The translations under genes and the position numbers were made by a program. A DNA stretch of 64,000 nt. Source: Prinia subflava. Its lineage: Eukaryota > Chordata > Aves > Passeriformes > Cisticolidae. Position 1 is the stretch's first letter; each line of letters starts with the position of its first letter. The notes under the pieces are model-generated. The model worked only from the letters and a program-made list of their open reading frames with translations. It ran no database searches and was not told where the DNA came from. The stretch covers positions 56,001-120,000 of the forward strand of contig NW_026961104.1 of NCBI RefSeq assembly GCF_021018805.1, written 5' to 3'. Shown piece by piece: positions 38,169-49,915 of this stretch.

Positions 38169-39256
38169 GCTTTGCTGTTGCTGTGTCGGTTTTCTCAAGA
38201 AACAAACCCTGTTTGTTCTCTGTACTTGCAGCGAGCAGAGAAGCTCTTGAAGACACGTACCTGCTTTCTCCACTACTGACGTATATTTTGTACCAGTTGG
38301 TGTATTCCTCGTCTGGAGAGCAGGAGCAAAGGTTTTAGGACCTAAATTGCTTGATTTCCTTGGAAGAGATATGTAGAACACTGTGCTTTGCTGTTACTGT
38401 GTTGGTTTTCTCAAGACACAAGTCCTGTTGGTTGTCTGTGTTTGCAGCAAGCAGAGAAGCTGCTGCAGACACTTTCTTGCTCCTTTTCCACTAGTGAAGT
38501 ATATTTTGTGCCAGTTGGTGTGTTCCTCCTCTGCAGAGCAAGAGCAAAGGTTTTAGGATCTAAATTGCTTGTTTTCCATGGAAGAGATATGTAGAACACT
38601 ATGCTTTGCTGTTGCTGTGTTGGTTTTCTCAAGACACAAGTCCTGTTGGTTGTCTGTGTTTGCAGCAAGCAGAGAAGCTGCTGCAGACACTTTCTTGCCC
38701 CTTTTCCACAAGTGAAGTATATTTTGTACCAGTTGGTGTATTCCTCGTCTGCAGAGCAAGAGCAAAGATTTTAGGATCTAAATTGCTTGTTTTCCATGGA
38801 AGAGCTATGTAGAACACTATGCTTTGCTGTTGCTGTGTTGGTTTTCTCAAGACACAAGTCCTGTTGGTTGTCTGTGTTTGCAGCAAGCAGAGAAGCTGCT
38901 GCAGAGATTTTCTTGCCCCTTTTCCACAAGTGAAGTATATTTTGTACCAGTTGGTGTATTCCTCGTCTGCAGAGCAAGATCAAAGGTTTTAGGATCTAAA
39001 TTGCTTGTTTTCCATGGAAGAGCTATGTAGAACACTATGCTTTGCTGTTGCTGTGTTGGTTTTCTCAAGACACAAGTCCTGTTGGTTGTCTGTGTTTGCA
39101 GCAAGCAGAGAAGCTGCTGCAGACACTTTCTTGCCCCTTTTCCACAAGTGAAGTATATTTTGTACCAGTTGGTGTATTCCTCGTCTGCAGAGCAAGAGCA
39201 AATATGTTAGGACCTAAATTGCTTAATTTCCATGGAAGAGCTCTGTAGAACACTAT
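38169..39256 (+). repeat. HOR unit 29: 5-mer
   Basis: Order: D-A/C-E-E-F, 1088 bp. Private marks are aaagatttt, cagagattttc, caagatcaaagg and a linker ending gcttaatttcc. Confidence 0.88.
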
Positions 39257-39690
39257 GCTTTGCTGTTGCTGTGTCGGTTTTCTCAAGAAACAAACCCTGT
39301 TTGTTCTCTGTACTTGCAGCGAGCAGAGAAGCTCTTGAAGACACGTACCTGCTTTCTCCACTACTGACGTATATTTTGTACCAGTTGGTGTATTCCTCGT
39401 CTGGAGAGCAGGAGCAAAGGTTTTAGGACCTAAATTGCTTGATTTCCTTGGAAGAGATATGTAGAACACTGTGCTTTGCTGTTACTGTGTTGGTTTTTTC
39501 AAGACACAAGTCCTGTTGGTTGTCTGTGTTTGCAGCAAGCAGAGAAGCTGCTGCAGACACTTTCTTGCCCCTTTTCCACTAGTGAAGTATATTTTGTACC
39601 AGTTGGTGTATTCCTCATCTGCAGAGCAAGAGCAAATATGTTAGGACCTAAATTACTTGATTTCCATGGAAGAGCTCTGTAGAACACTAT
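39257..39690 (+). repeat. HOR unit 30: 2-mer
   Basis: D plus an A/F hybrid with ggttttttcaag and cctcatctgc, 434 bp. Confidence 0.9.
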
Positions 39691-41214
39691 GCTTTGCTGT
39701 TGCTGTGTCGGTTTTCTCAAGAAACAAACCCTGTTTGTTCTCTGTACTTGCAGCGAGCAGAGAAGCTCTTGAAGACACGTACCTGCTTTCTCCACTACTG
39801 ACGTATATTTTGTACCAGTTGGTGTATTCCTCGTCTGGAGAGCAGGAGCAAAGGTTTTAGGACCTAAATTGCTTGATTTCCTTGGAAGAGATATGTAGAA
39901 CACTGTGCTTTGCTGTTACTGTGTTGGTTTTCTCAAGACACAAGTCCTGTTTGTTCTCTGTGTTTTCAGCAAGCAGAGAAGCAGCTGCAGACACTTTCTT
40001 GCCCCTTTTCCACTAGTGAAGTATATTTTGTACCAGTTGGTGTATTCCTCGTCTGCAGAGCAAGTGCAAAGGTTTTAGGATCTAAATTGCTTGTTTTCCA
40101 TGGAAGAGCTATGTAGAACACTATGCTTTGCTGTTGCTGTGTTGGTTTTCTAAAGACACAAGCCCTGTTTGTTCCCTGTGTTTGCAGCAAGCAGAGAAGC
40201 TGCTGCAGACACTTTCTTGCTCCTTTTCCACTAGTGAAGTATATTTTGTACCAGTTGGTGTATTCCTCGTCTGCAGAGCAAGAGCAAAGGTTTTAGGATC
40301 TAAATTGCTTGTTTTCCATGGAAGAGCTATGTAGAACACTATGCTTTGCTGTTGCTGTGTTGGTTTTCTCAAGACACAAGCCCTGTTTGTTCTCTGTGTT
40401 TTCAGCAAGCAGAGAAGCTGCTGCAGACACTTTCTTGCCCCTTTTCCACTAGTGAAGTATATTTTGTACCAGTTGGTGTATTCCTCGTCTGCAGAGCAAG
40501 TGCAAAGGTTTTAGGATCTAAATTGCTTGTTTTCCATGGAAGAGCTCTGTAGAACACTATGCTTTGCTGTTGCTGTGTTGGTTTTCTAAAGACACAAGCC
40601 CTGTTTGTTCCCTGTGTTTTCAGCAAGCAGAGAAGCTGCTGCAGACACTTTCTTGCCCCTTTTCCACAAGTGAAGTATATTTTGTGCCAGTTGGTGTGTT
40701 CCTCCTCTGCAGAGCAAGAGCAAAGGTTTTAGGATCTAAATTGCTTGTTTTCCATGGAAGAGCTATGTAGAACACTATGCTTTGCTGTTGCTGTGTTGGT
40801 TTTCTCAAGACACAAGTCCTGTTGGTTGTCTGTGTTTGCAGCAAGCAGAGAAGCTGCTGCAAACACTTTCTTGCCCCTTTTCCACAAGTGAAGTATATTT
40901 TGTACCAGTTGGTGTATTCCTCGTCTGCAGAGCAAGAGCAAAGGTTTTAGGATCTAAATTGCTTGTTTTCCATGGAAGAGCTCTGTAGAACACTATGCTT
41001 TGCTGTTGCTGTGTTGGTTTTCTCAAGACACAAGTCCTGTTGGTTGTCTGTGTTTGCAGCAAGCAGAGAAGCTGCTGCAGACACTTTCTTGCTCCTTTTC
41101 CACAAGTGAAGTATATTTTGTACCAGTTGGTGTATTCCTCCTCTGCAGAGCAAGAGCAAATATGTTAGGACCTAAATTACTTGATTTCCATGGAAGAGCT
41201 CTGTAGAACACTAT
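39691..41214 (+). repeat. HOR unit 31: 7-mer
   Basis: Order: D-B(a12)-A(a28)-B-C-E-F, 1524 bp. B at 39907 has agcagctgcag. E at 40779 has gctgcaaacac. F has gctcc and cctcctctgc. Confidence 0.87.
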
Positions 41215-41648
41215 GCTTTGCTGTTGCTGTGTCGGTTTTCTCAAGAAACAAACCCTGTTTGTTCTCTGTACTTGCAGCGAGCAGAGAAGCTCTTGAAGAC
41301 ACGTACCTGCTTTCTCCACTACTGACGTATATTTTGTACCAGTTGGTGTATTCCTCGTCTGGAGAGCAGGAGCAAAGGTTTTAGGACCTAAATTGCTTGA
41401 TTTCCTTGGAAGAGATATGTAGAACACTGTGCTTTGCTGTTACTGTGTTGGTTTTCTCAAGACACAAGTCCTGTTGGTTGTCTGTGTTTGCAGCAAGCAG
41501 AGAAGCTGCTGCAGACACTTTCTTGCTCCTTTTCCACTAGTGAAGTATATTTTGTACCAGTTGGTGTATTCCTCGTCTGCAGAGCAAGAGCAAATATGTT
41601 AGGACCTAAATTACTTGATTTCCATGGAAGAGCTCTGTAGAACACTAT
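41215..41648 (+). repeat. HOR unit 32: 2-mer
   Basis: D plus an A/F hybrid, 434 bp; recurs at 43607. Confidence 0.9.
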
Positions 41649-42300
41649 GCTTTGCTGTTGCTGTGTCGGTTTTCTCAAGAAACAAACCCTGTTTGTTCTC
41701 TGTACTTGCAGCGAGCAGAGAAGCTCTTGAAGACACGTACCTGCTTTCTCCACTACTGACGTATATTTTGTACCAGTTGGTGTATTCCTCGTCTGGAGAG
41801 CAGGAGCAAAGGTTTTAGGACCTAAATTGCTTGATTTCCTTGGAAGAGATATGTAGAACACTGTGCTTTGCTGTTACTGTGTTGGTTTTCTCAAGACACA
41901 AGTCCTGTTGGTTGTCTGTGTTTGCAGCAAGCAGAGAAGCTGCTGCAGACACTTTCTTGCTCCTTTTCCACTAGTGAAGTATATTTTGTGCCAGTTGGTG
42001 TGTTCCTCCTCTGCAGAGCAAGAGCAAAGGTTTTAGGATCTAAATTGCTTGTTTTCCATGGAAGAGCTCTGTAGAACACTATGCTTTGCTGTTGCTGTGT
42101 TGGTTTTCTCAAGACACAAGTCCTGTTGGTTGTCTGTGTTTGCAGCAAGCAGAGAAGCTGCTGCAGACACTTTCTTGCCCCTTTTCCACAAGTGAAGTAT
42201 ATTTTGTACCAGTTGGTGTATTCCTCGTCTGCAGAGCAAGAGCAAAGGTTTTAGGATCTAAATTGCTTGTTTTCCATGGAAGAGCTCTGTAGAACACTAT
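41649..42300 (+). repeat. HOR unit 33: 3-mer
   Basis: Order: D-A/C-E, 652 bp. Both regular monomers end gagctctg, and the unit runs into D without the F linker. Confidence 0.9.
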
Positions 42301-43606
42301 GCTTTGCTGTTGCTGTGTCTGTTTTCTCAAGAAACAAACCCTGTTTGTTCTCTGTACTTGCAGCGAGCAGAGAAGCTCTTGAAGACACGTACCTGCTTTC
42401 TCCACTACTGACGTATATTTTGTACCAGTTGGTGTATTCCTCGTCTGGAGAGCAGGAGCAAAGGTTTTAGGACCTAAATTGCTTGATTTCCTTGGAAGAG
42501 ATATGTAGAACACTATGCTTTGCTGTTGCTGTGTTGGTTTTCTAAAGACACAAGCCCTGTTTGTTCCCTGTGTTTGCAGCAAGCAGAGAAGCTGCTGCAG
42601 ACACTTTCTTGCTCCTTTTCCACTAGTGAAGTATATTTTGTACCAGTTGGTGTATTCCTCGTCTGCAGAGCAAGAGCAAAGGTTTTAGGATCTAAATTGC
42701 TTGTTTTCCATGGAAGAGCTATGTAGAACACTATGCTTTGCTGTTGCTGTGTTGGTTTTCTCAAGACACAAGCCCTGTTTGTTCTCTGTGTTTTCAGCAA
42801 GCAGAGAAGCTGCTGCAGACACTTTCTTGCCCCTTTTCCACTAGTGAAGTATATTTTGTACCAGTTGGTGTATTCCTCGTCTGCAGAGCAAGTGCAAAGG
42901 TTTTAGGATCTAAATTGCTTGTTTTCCATGGAAGAGCTCTGTAGAACACTATGCTTTGCTGTTGCTGTGTTGGTTTTCTAAAGACACAAGCCCTGTTTGT
43001 TCCCTGTGTTTTCAGCAAGCAGAGAAGCTGCTGCAGACACTTTCTTGCCCCTTTTCCACAAGTGAAGTATATTTTGTGCCAGTTGGTGTGTTCCTCCTCT
43101 GCAGAGCAAGAGCAAAGGTTTTAGGATCTAAATTGCTTGTTTTCCATGGAAGAGCTATGTAGAACACTATGCTTTGCTGTTGCTGTGTTGGTTTTCTCAA
43201 GACACAAGTCCTGTTGGTTGTCTGTGTTTGCAGCAAGCAGAGAAGCTGCTGCAAACACTTTCTTGCCCCTTTTCCACAAGTGAAGTATATTTTGTACCAG
43301 TTGGTGTATTCCTCGTCTGCAGAGCAAGAGCAAAGGTTTTAGGATCTAAATTGCTTGTTTTCCATGGAAGAGCTCTGTAGAACACTATGCTTTGCTGTTG
43401 CTGTGTTGGTTTTCTCAAGACACAAGTCCTGTTGGTTGTCTGTGTTTGCAGCAAGCAGAGAAGCTGCTGCAGACACTTTCTTGCTCCTTTTCCACAAGTG
43501 AAGTATATTTTGTACCAGTTGGTGTATTCCTCCTCTGCAGAGCAAGAGCAAATATGTTAGGACCTAAATTACTTGATTTCCATGGAAGAGCTCTGTAGAA
43601 CACTAT
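42301..43606 (+). repeat. HOR unit 34: 6-mer
   Basis: Order: D-A(a28)-B-C-E-F, 1306 bp. D has tgtctgtt, a lost CpG, and ends cactat. It begins the second copy of the 2392-bp block. Confidence 0.88.
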
Positions 43607-44040
43607 GCTTTGCTGTTGCTGTGTCGGTTTTCTCAAGAAACAAACCCTGTTTGTTCTCTGTACTTGCAGCGAGCAGAGAAGCTCTTGAAGACACGTACCT
43701 GCTTTCTCCACTACTGACGTATATTTTGTACCAGTTGGTGTATTCCTCGTCTGGAGAGCAGGAGCAAAGGTTTTAGGACCTAAATTGCTTGATTTCCTTG
43801 GAAGAGATATGTAGAACACTGTGCTTTGCTGTTACTGTGTTGGTTTTCTCAAGACACAAGTCCTGTTGGTTGTCTGTGTTTGCAGCAAGCAGAGAAGCTG
43901 CTGCAGACACTTTCTTGCTCCTTTTCCACTAGTGAAGTATATTTTGTACCAGTTGGTGTATTCCTCGTCTGCAGAGCAAGAGCAAATATGTTAGGACCTA
44001 AATTACTTGATTTCCATGGAAGAGCTCTGTAGAACACTAT
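43607..44040 (+). repeat. HOR unit 35: 2-mer
   Basis: D plus an A/F hybrid, 434 bp; counterpart of unit 32 at an offset of 2392. Confidence 0.9.
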
Positions 44041-44692
44041 GCTTTGCTGTTGCTGTGTCGGTTTTCTCAAGAAACAAACCCTGTTTGTTCTCTGTACTTG
44101 CAGCGAGCAGAGAAGCTCTTGAAGACACGTACCTGCTTTCTCCACTACTGACGTATATTTTGTACCAGTTGGTGTATTCCTCGTCTGGAGAGCAGGAGCA
44201 AAGGTTTTAGGACCTAAATTGCTTGATTTCCTTGGAAGAGATATGTAGAACACTGTGCTTTGCTGTTACTGTGTTGGTTTTCTCAAGACACAAGTCCTGT
44301 TGGTTGTCTGTGTTTGCAGCAAGCAGAGAAGCTGCTGCAGACACTTTCTTGCTCCTTTTCCACTAGTGAAGTATATTTTGTGCCAGTTGGTGTGTTCCTC
44401 CTCTGCAGAGCAAGAGCAAAGGTTTTAGGATCTAAATTGCTTGTTTTCCATGGAAGAGCTCTGTAGAACACTATGCTTTGCTGTTGCTGTGTTGGTTTTC
44501 TCAAGACACAAGTCCTGTTGGTTGTCTGTGTTTGCAGCAAGCAGAGAAGCTGCTGCAGACACTTTCTTGCCCCTTTTCCACAAGTGAAGTATATTTTGTA
44601 CCAGTTGGTGTATTCCTCGTCTGCAGAGCAAGAGCAAAGGTTTTAGGATCTAAATTGCTTGTTTTCCATGGAAGAGCTCTGTAGAACACTAT
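44041..44692 (+). repeat. HOR unit 36: 3-mer
   Basis: Order: D-A/C-E, 652 bp; counterpart of unit 33. Confidence 0.9.
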
Positions 44693-45562
44693 GCTTTGCT
44701 GTTGCTGTGTCTGTTTTCTCAAGAAACAAACCCTGTTTGTTCTCTGTACTTGCAGCGAGCAGAGAAGCTCTTGAAGACACGTACCTGCTTTCTCCACTAC
44801 TGACGTATATTTTGTACCAGTTGGTGTATTCCTCGTCTGGAGAGCAGGAGCAAAGGTTTTAGGACCTAAATTGCTTGATTTCCTTGGAAGAGATATGTAG
44901 AACACTGTGCTTTGCTGTTACTGTGTTGGTTTTTTCAAGACACAAGTCCTGTTGGTTGTCTGTGTTTGCAGCAAGCAGAGAAGCTGCTGCAGACACTTTC
45001 TTGCTCCTTTTCCACTAGTGAAGTATATTTTGTACCAGTTGGTGTATTCCTCGTCTGCAGAGCAAGTGCAAAGGTTTTAGGATCTAAATTGCTTGTTTTC
45101 CATGGAAGAGCTATGTAGAACACTATGCTTTGCTGTTGCTGTGTTGGTTTTCTCAAGACACAAGTCCTGTTGGTTGTCTGTGTTTGCAGCAAGCAGAGAA
45201 GCTGCTGCAGACACTTTCTTGCCCCTTTTCCACAAGTGAAGTATATTTTGTACCAGTTGGTGTATTCCTCGTCTGCAGAGCAAGAGCAAAGGTTTTAGGA
45301 TCTAAATTGCTTGTTTTCCATGGAAGAGCTCTGTAGAACACTATGCTTTGCTGTTGCTGTGTTGGTTTTCTCAAGACACAAGTCCTGTTGGTTGTCTGTG
45401 TTTGCAGCAAGCAGAGAAGCTGCTGCAGACACTTTCTTGCCCCTTTTCCACAAGTGAAGTATATTTTGTACCAGTTGGTGTATTCCTCGTCTGCAGAGCA
45501 AGAGCAAATATGTTAGGACCTAAATTACTTGATTTCCATGGAAGAGCTCTGTAGAACACTAT
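44693..45562 (+). repeat. HOR unit 37: 4-mer
   Basis: Order: D-A-E-F, 870 bp. D has tgtctgtt, as in unit 34. A has ggttttttcaag and gcaagtgc. Confidence 0.88.
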
Positions 45563-45777
45563 GCTTTGCTGTTGCTGTGTCGGTTTTCTCAAGAAACAAA
45601 CCCTGTTTGTTCTCTGTACTTGCAGCGAGCAGAGAAGCTCTTGAAGACACGTACCTGCTTTCTCCACTGCTGACGTATATTTTGTACCAGTTGGTGTATT
45701 CCTCGTCTGCAGAGCAAGAGCAAAGGTTTTAGGATCTAAATTGCTTGTTTTCCATGGAAGAGCTATGTGAACACTAT
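45563..45777 (+). repeat. Chimeric monomer: D 5' half, regular 3' half
   Basis: D-specific bases run to c45674 (ctgctgacg). From c45710 (tctgcagagcaagagc) onward the sequence is regular. The exchange point lies in the identical stretch 45675-45709. It is the mirror image of the chimera at 46865. Confidence 0.88.
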
Positions 45778-45995
45778 GCTTTGCTGTTGCTGTGTTGGTT
45801 TTCTCAAGACACAAGTCCTGTTGGTTGTCTGTGTTTGCAGCAAGCAGAGAAGCTGCTGCAGACACTTTCTTGCCCCTTTTCCACAAGTGAAGTATATTTT
45901 GTACCAGTTGGTGTATTCCTCGTCTGCAGAGCAAGAGCAAATATGTTAGGACCTAAATTACTTGATTTCCATGGAAGAGCTCTGTAGAACACTAT
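45563..45995 (+). repeat. HOR unit 38: 2-mer with chimeric D
   Basis: A 215-bp chimeric monomer (45563-45777) is followed by an F (45778-45995); 433 bp. One base is lost near 45770 (atgtgaac for atgtagaac). Confidence 0.87.
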
Positions 45996-48391
45996 GCTTT
46001 GCTGTTGCTGTGTCGGTTTTCTCAAGAAACAAACCCTGTTTGTTCTCTGTACTTGCAGCGAGCAGAGAAGCTCTTGAAGACACGTACCTGCTTTCTCCAC
46101 TACTGACGTATATTTTGTACCAGTTGGTGTATTCCTCGTCTGGAGAGCAGGAGCAAAGGTTTTAGGACCTAAATTGCTTGATTTCCTTGGAAGAGATATG
46201 TAGAACACTGTGCTTTGCTGTTACTGTGTTGGTTTTCTCAAGACACAAGTCCTGTTGGTTGTCTGTGTTTGCAGCAAGCAGAGAAGCTGCTGCAGACACT
46301 TTCTTGCTCCTTTTCCACTAGTGAAGTATATTTTGTACCAGTTGGTGTATTCCTCGTCTGCAGAGCAAGAGCAAAGGTTTTAGGATCTAAATTGCTTGTT
46401 TTCCATGGAAGAGCTATGTAGAACACTATGCTTTGCTGTTGCTGTGTTTGTTTTCTCAAGACACAAGCCCTGTTTGTTCTCTGTGTTTTCAGCAAGCAGA
46501 GAAGCTGCTGCAGACACTTTCTTGCCCCTTTTCCACTAGTGAAGTATATTTTGTACCAGTTGGTGTATTCCTCGTCTGCAGAGCAAGTGCAAAGGTTTTA
46601 GGATCTAAATTGCTTGTTTTCATGGAAGAGCTCTGTAGAACACTATGCTTTGCTGTTGCTGTGTTGGTTTTCTAAAGACACAAGCCCTGTTTGTTCCCTG
46701 TGTTTTCAGCAAGCAGAGAAGCTGCTGCAGACACTTTCTTGCCCCTTTTCCACAAGTGAAGTATATTTTGTGCCAGTTGGTGTGTTCCTCCTCTGCAGAG
46801 CAAGAGCAAAGGTTTTAGGATCTAAATTGCTTGTTTTCCATGGAAGAGCTATGTAGAACACTATGCTTTGCTGTTGCTGTGTTGGGTTTTCTCAAGACAC
46901 AAGTCCTGTTGGTTGTCTGTGTTTGCAGCAAGCAGAGAAGCTGCTGCAGACACTTTCTTGCCCCTTTTCCACAAGTGAAGTATATTTTGTACCAGTTGGT
47001 GTATTCCTCGTCTGGAGAGCAGGAGCAAAGGTTTTAGGACCTAAATTGCTTGATTTCCTTGGAAGAGATATGTAGAACACTGTGCTTTGCTGTTACTGTG
47101 TTGGTTTTTTTCAAGACACAAGTCCTGTTGGTTGTCTGTGTTTGCAGCAAGCAGAGAAGCTGCTGCAGACACTTTCTTGCCTTTTTTCCACAAGTGAAGT
47201 ATATTTTGTACCAGTTGGTGTATTCCTCGTCTGCAGATCAAGTGCAAAGGTTTTAGGATCTAAATTGCTTGTTTTCCATGGAAGAGCTATTAAGAACACT
47301 ATGCTTTGCTGTTGCTGTGTTGGTTTTCTAAAGACACAAGCCCTGTTTGTTCTCTGTGTTTTCAGCAAGCAGAGAAGCTGCTGCAGACACTTTCTTGCCC
47401 CTTTTCCACTAGTGAAGTATATTTTGTACCAGTTGGTGTATTCCTCGTCTGCAGAGCAAGTGCAAAGGTTTTAGGATCTAAATTGCTTGTTTTCCATGGA
47501 AGAGCTATGTAGAACACTATGCTTTGCTGTTGCTGTGTTGGTTTTCTAAAGACACCAGCCCTGTTTGTTCCCTGTGTTTTCAGCAAGCAGAGAAGCTGCT
47601 GCAGACACTTTCTTGCCCCTTTTCCACTAGTGAAGTATATTTTGTGCCAGTTGGTGTGTTCCTCCTCTGCAGAGCAAGAGCAAAGGTTTTAGGATCTAAA
47701 TTGCTTGTTTTCCATGGAAGAGCTATGTAGAACACTATGCTTTGCTGTTGCTGTGTTGGTTTTCTAAAGACACAAGCCCTGTTTGTTCCCTGTGTTTTCA
47801 GCAAGCAGAGAAGCTGCTGCAGACACTTTCTTGCCCCTTTTCCACAAGTGAAGTATATTTTGTGCCAGTTGGTGTGTTCCTCCTCTGCAGAGCAAGAGCA
47901 AAGGTTTTAGGATCTAAATTGCTTGTTTCCATGGAAGAGCTATGTAGAACACTATGCTTTGCTGTTGCTGTGTTGGTTTTCTCAAGACACAAGTCCTGTT
48001 GGCTGTCTGTGTTTGCAGCAAGCAGAGAAGCTGCTGCAGACACTTTCTTGCCCCTTTTCCACAAGTGAAGTATATTTTGTACCAGTTGGTGTATTCCTCG
48101 TCTGCAGAGCAACAGCAAAGGTTTTAGGATCTAAATTGCTTGTTTTCCATGGAAGAGCTATGTAGAACACTATGCTTTGCTGTTGCTGTGTTGGTTTTCT
48201 CAAGACACAAGTCCTGTTGGTTGTCTGTGTTTGCAGCAAGCAGAGAAGCTGCTGCAGACACTTTCTTGCCCCTTTTCCACAAGTGAAGTATATTTTCTAC
48301 CAGTTGGTGTATTCCTCGTCTGCAGAGCAAGAGCAAATATGTTAGGACCTAAATTACTTGATTTCCATGGAAGAGCTCTGTAGAACACTAT
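45996..48391 (+). repeat. HOR unit 39: 11-mer, scrambled
   Basis: Order: D-A-B-C-(regular/D chimera)-X-like A-Bk-(Bk/C)-C-E-F, 2396 bp. It holds two single-base losses (near 46620 and 47928) and two gains (near 46885 and 47107) that cancel. The 11-mer would be a 4-mer plus a 7-mer if the chimera at 46865 were a full D. Confidence 0.85.
46865..47083 (+). repeat. Chimeric monomer: regular 5' half, D 3' half
   Basis: E-type bases run to a46979 (acaagtgaag). D-type bases begin at g47015 (tctggagagcagg) and continue to gatttccttgg and cactgt. The exchange point is within 46980-47014, the same identical segment as in the 45563 chimera. One extra g (gttgggtttt) makes it 219 bp. Confidence 0.88.
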
Positions 48392-49915
48392 GCTTTGCTG
48401 TTGCTGTGTCGGTTTTCTCAAGAAACAAACCCTGTTTGTTCTCTGTACTTGCAGCGAGCAGAGAAGCTCTTGAAGACACGTACCTGCTTTCTCCACTACT
48501 GACGTATATTTTGTACCAGTTGGTGTATTCCTCGTCTGGAGAGCAGGAGCAAAGGTTTTAGGACCTAAATTGCTTGATTTCCTTGGAAGAGATATGTAGA
48601 ACACTGGGCTTTGCTGTTACTGTGTTGGTTTTCTCAAGACACAAGTCCTGTTGGTTGTCTGTGTTTGCAGCAAGCAGAGAAGCTGCTGCAGACACTTTCT
48701 TGCCCCTTTTCCACTAGTGAAGTATATTTTGTACCAGTTGGTGTATTCCTCGTCTGCAGAGCAAGAGCAAAGGTTTTAGGATCTAAATTGCTTTTTTTCC
48801 ATGGAAGAGCTATGTAGAACACTATGCTTTGCTGTTGCTGTGTTGGTTTTCTCAAGACACAAGCCCTGTTTGTTCTCTGTGTTTTCAGCAAGCAGAGAAG
48901 CTGCTGCAGACACTTTCTTGCCCCTTTTCCACTAGTGAAGTATATTTTGTACCAGTTGGTGTATTCCTCGTCTGCAGAGCAAGTGCAAAGGTTTTAGGAT
49001 CTAAATTGCTTGTTTTCCATGGAAGAGCTCTGTAGAACACTATGCTTTGCTGTTGCTGTGTTGGTTTTCTAAAGACACAAGCCCTGTTTGTTCCCTGTGT
49101 TTTCAGCAAGCAGAGAAGCTGCTGCAGACACTTTCTTGCCCCTTTTCCACAAGTGAAGTATATTTTGTGCCAGTTGGTGTGTTCCTCCTCTGCAGAGCAA
49201 GAGCAAAGGTTTTAGGATCTAAATTGCTTGTTTTCCATGGAAGAGCTATGTAGAACACTATGCTTTGCTGTTGCTGTGTTGGTTTTCTCAAGACACAAGT
49301 CCTGTTGGTTGTCTGTGTTTGCAGCAAGCAGAGAAGCTGCTGCAGACACTTTCTTGCCCCTTTTCCACAAGTGAAGTATATTTTGTACCAGTTGGTGTAT
49401 TCCTCGTCTGCAGAGCAAGAGCAAAGGTTTTAGGATCTAAATTGCTTGTTTTCCATGGAAGAGCTATGTAGAACACTATGCTTTGCTGTTACTGTGTTGG
49501 TTTTCTAAAGACACAAGTCCTGTTGGTTGTCTGTGTTTGCAGCAAGCAGAGAAGCTGCTGCAGACACTTTCTTGCCCCTTTTCCACAAGTGAAGTATATT
49601 TTGTACCAGTTGGTGTATTCCTCGTCTGCAGAGCAAGAGCAAAGGTTTTAGGATCTAAATTGCTTGTTTTCCATGGAAGAGCTATGTAGAACACTATGCT
49701 TTGCTGTTGCTGTGTTGGTTTTCTCAAGACACAAGTCCTGTTGGTTGTCTGTGTTTGCAGCAAGCAGAGAAGCTGCTGCAGACACTTTCTTGCCCCTTTT
49801 CCACTAGTGAAGTATATTTTGTACCAGTTGGTGTATTCCTCGTCTGCAGAGCAAGAGCAAAGGTTTTAGGATCTAAATTGCTTGTTTTCCATGGAAGAGC
49901 TCTGTAGAACACTAT
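48392..49915 (+). repeat. HOR unit 40: 7-mer without F
   Basis: Order: D-A(gcccc)-B-C-E-(E with a12 and a28)-E(ctag), 1524 bp. D ends cactggg. A has a private T run near 48793 (gctttttttcc). The last monomer contains the start of the second 20.45-kb copy, near 49758. Confidence 0.85.

Larger units (their letters stand above)
40125..42516 (+). repeat. 11-monomer tandem block, copy 1 (2392 bp)
   Basis: Contains A-B-C-E-F-D-(A/F)-D-A-E-D. It repeats at 42517-44908 with the same subtypes, including gctgcaaacac and the 2-mer plus 3-mer series. The same block appears again at 60572-62963. Confidence 0.88.
42517..44908 (+). repeat. 11-monomer tandem block, copy 2 (2392 bp)
   Basis: Direct tandem copy of 40125-42516. 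It ends at the D of unit 37, after which the A at 44909 carries ggttttttcaag instead of the a28 form. Confidence 0.86.
29307..49757 (+). repeat. 20.45-kb super-repeat, complete copy
   Basis: From about 29307 (inside a B monomer) the sequence recurs at +20451. The next copy begins at about 49758, immediately after this one ends, so the two are direct tandem copies. The left boundary is set by ttttcagc at 29301 against tttgcagc at 49752, after which the two agree. Confidence 0.85.

Noticed and set aside
45371..45940. Longest open frame in the window (189 codons, - strand)
   Set aside because: It exists only because a one-base loss near 45770 joins two repeat-derived frames. Its sequence is concatenated translated satellite.
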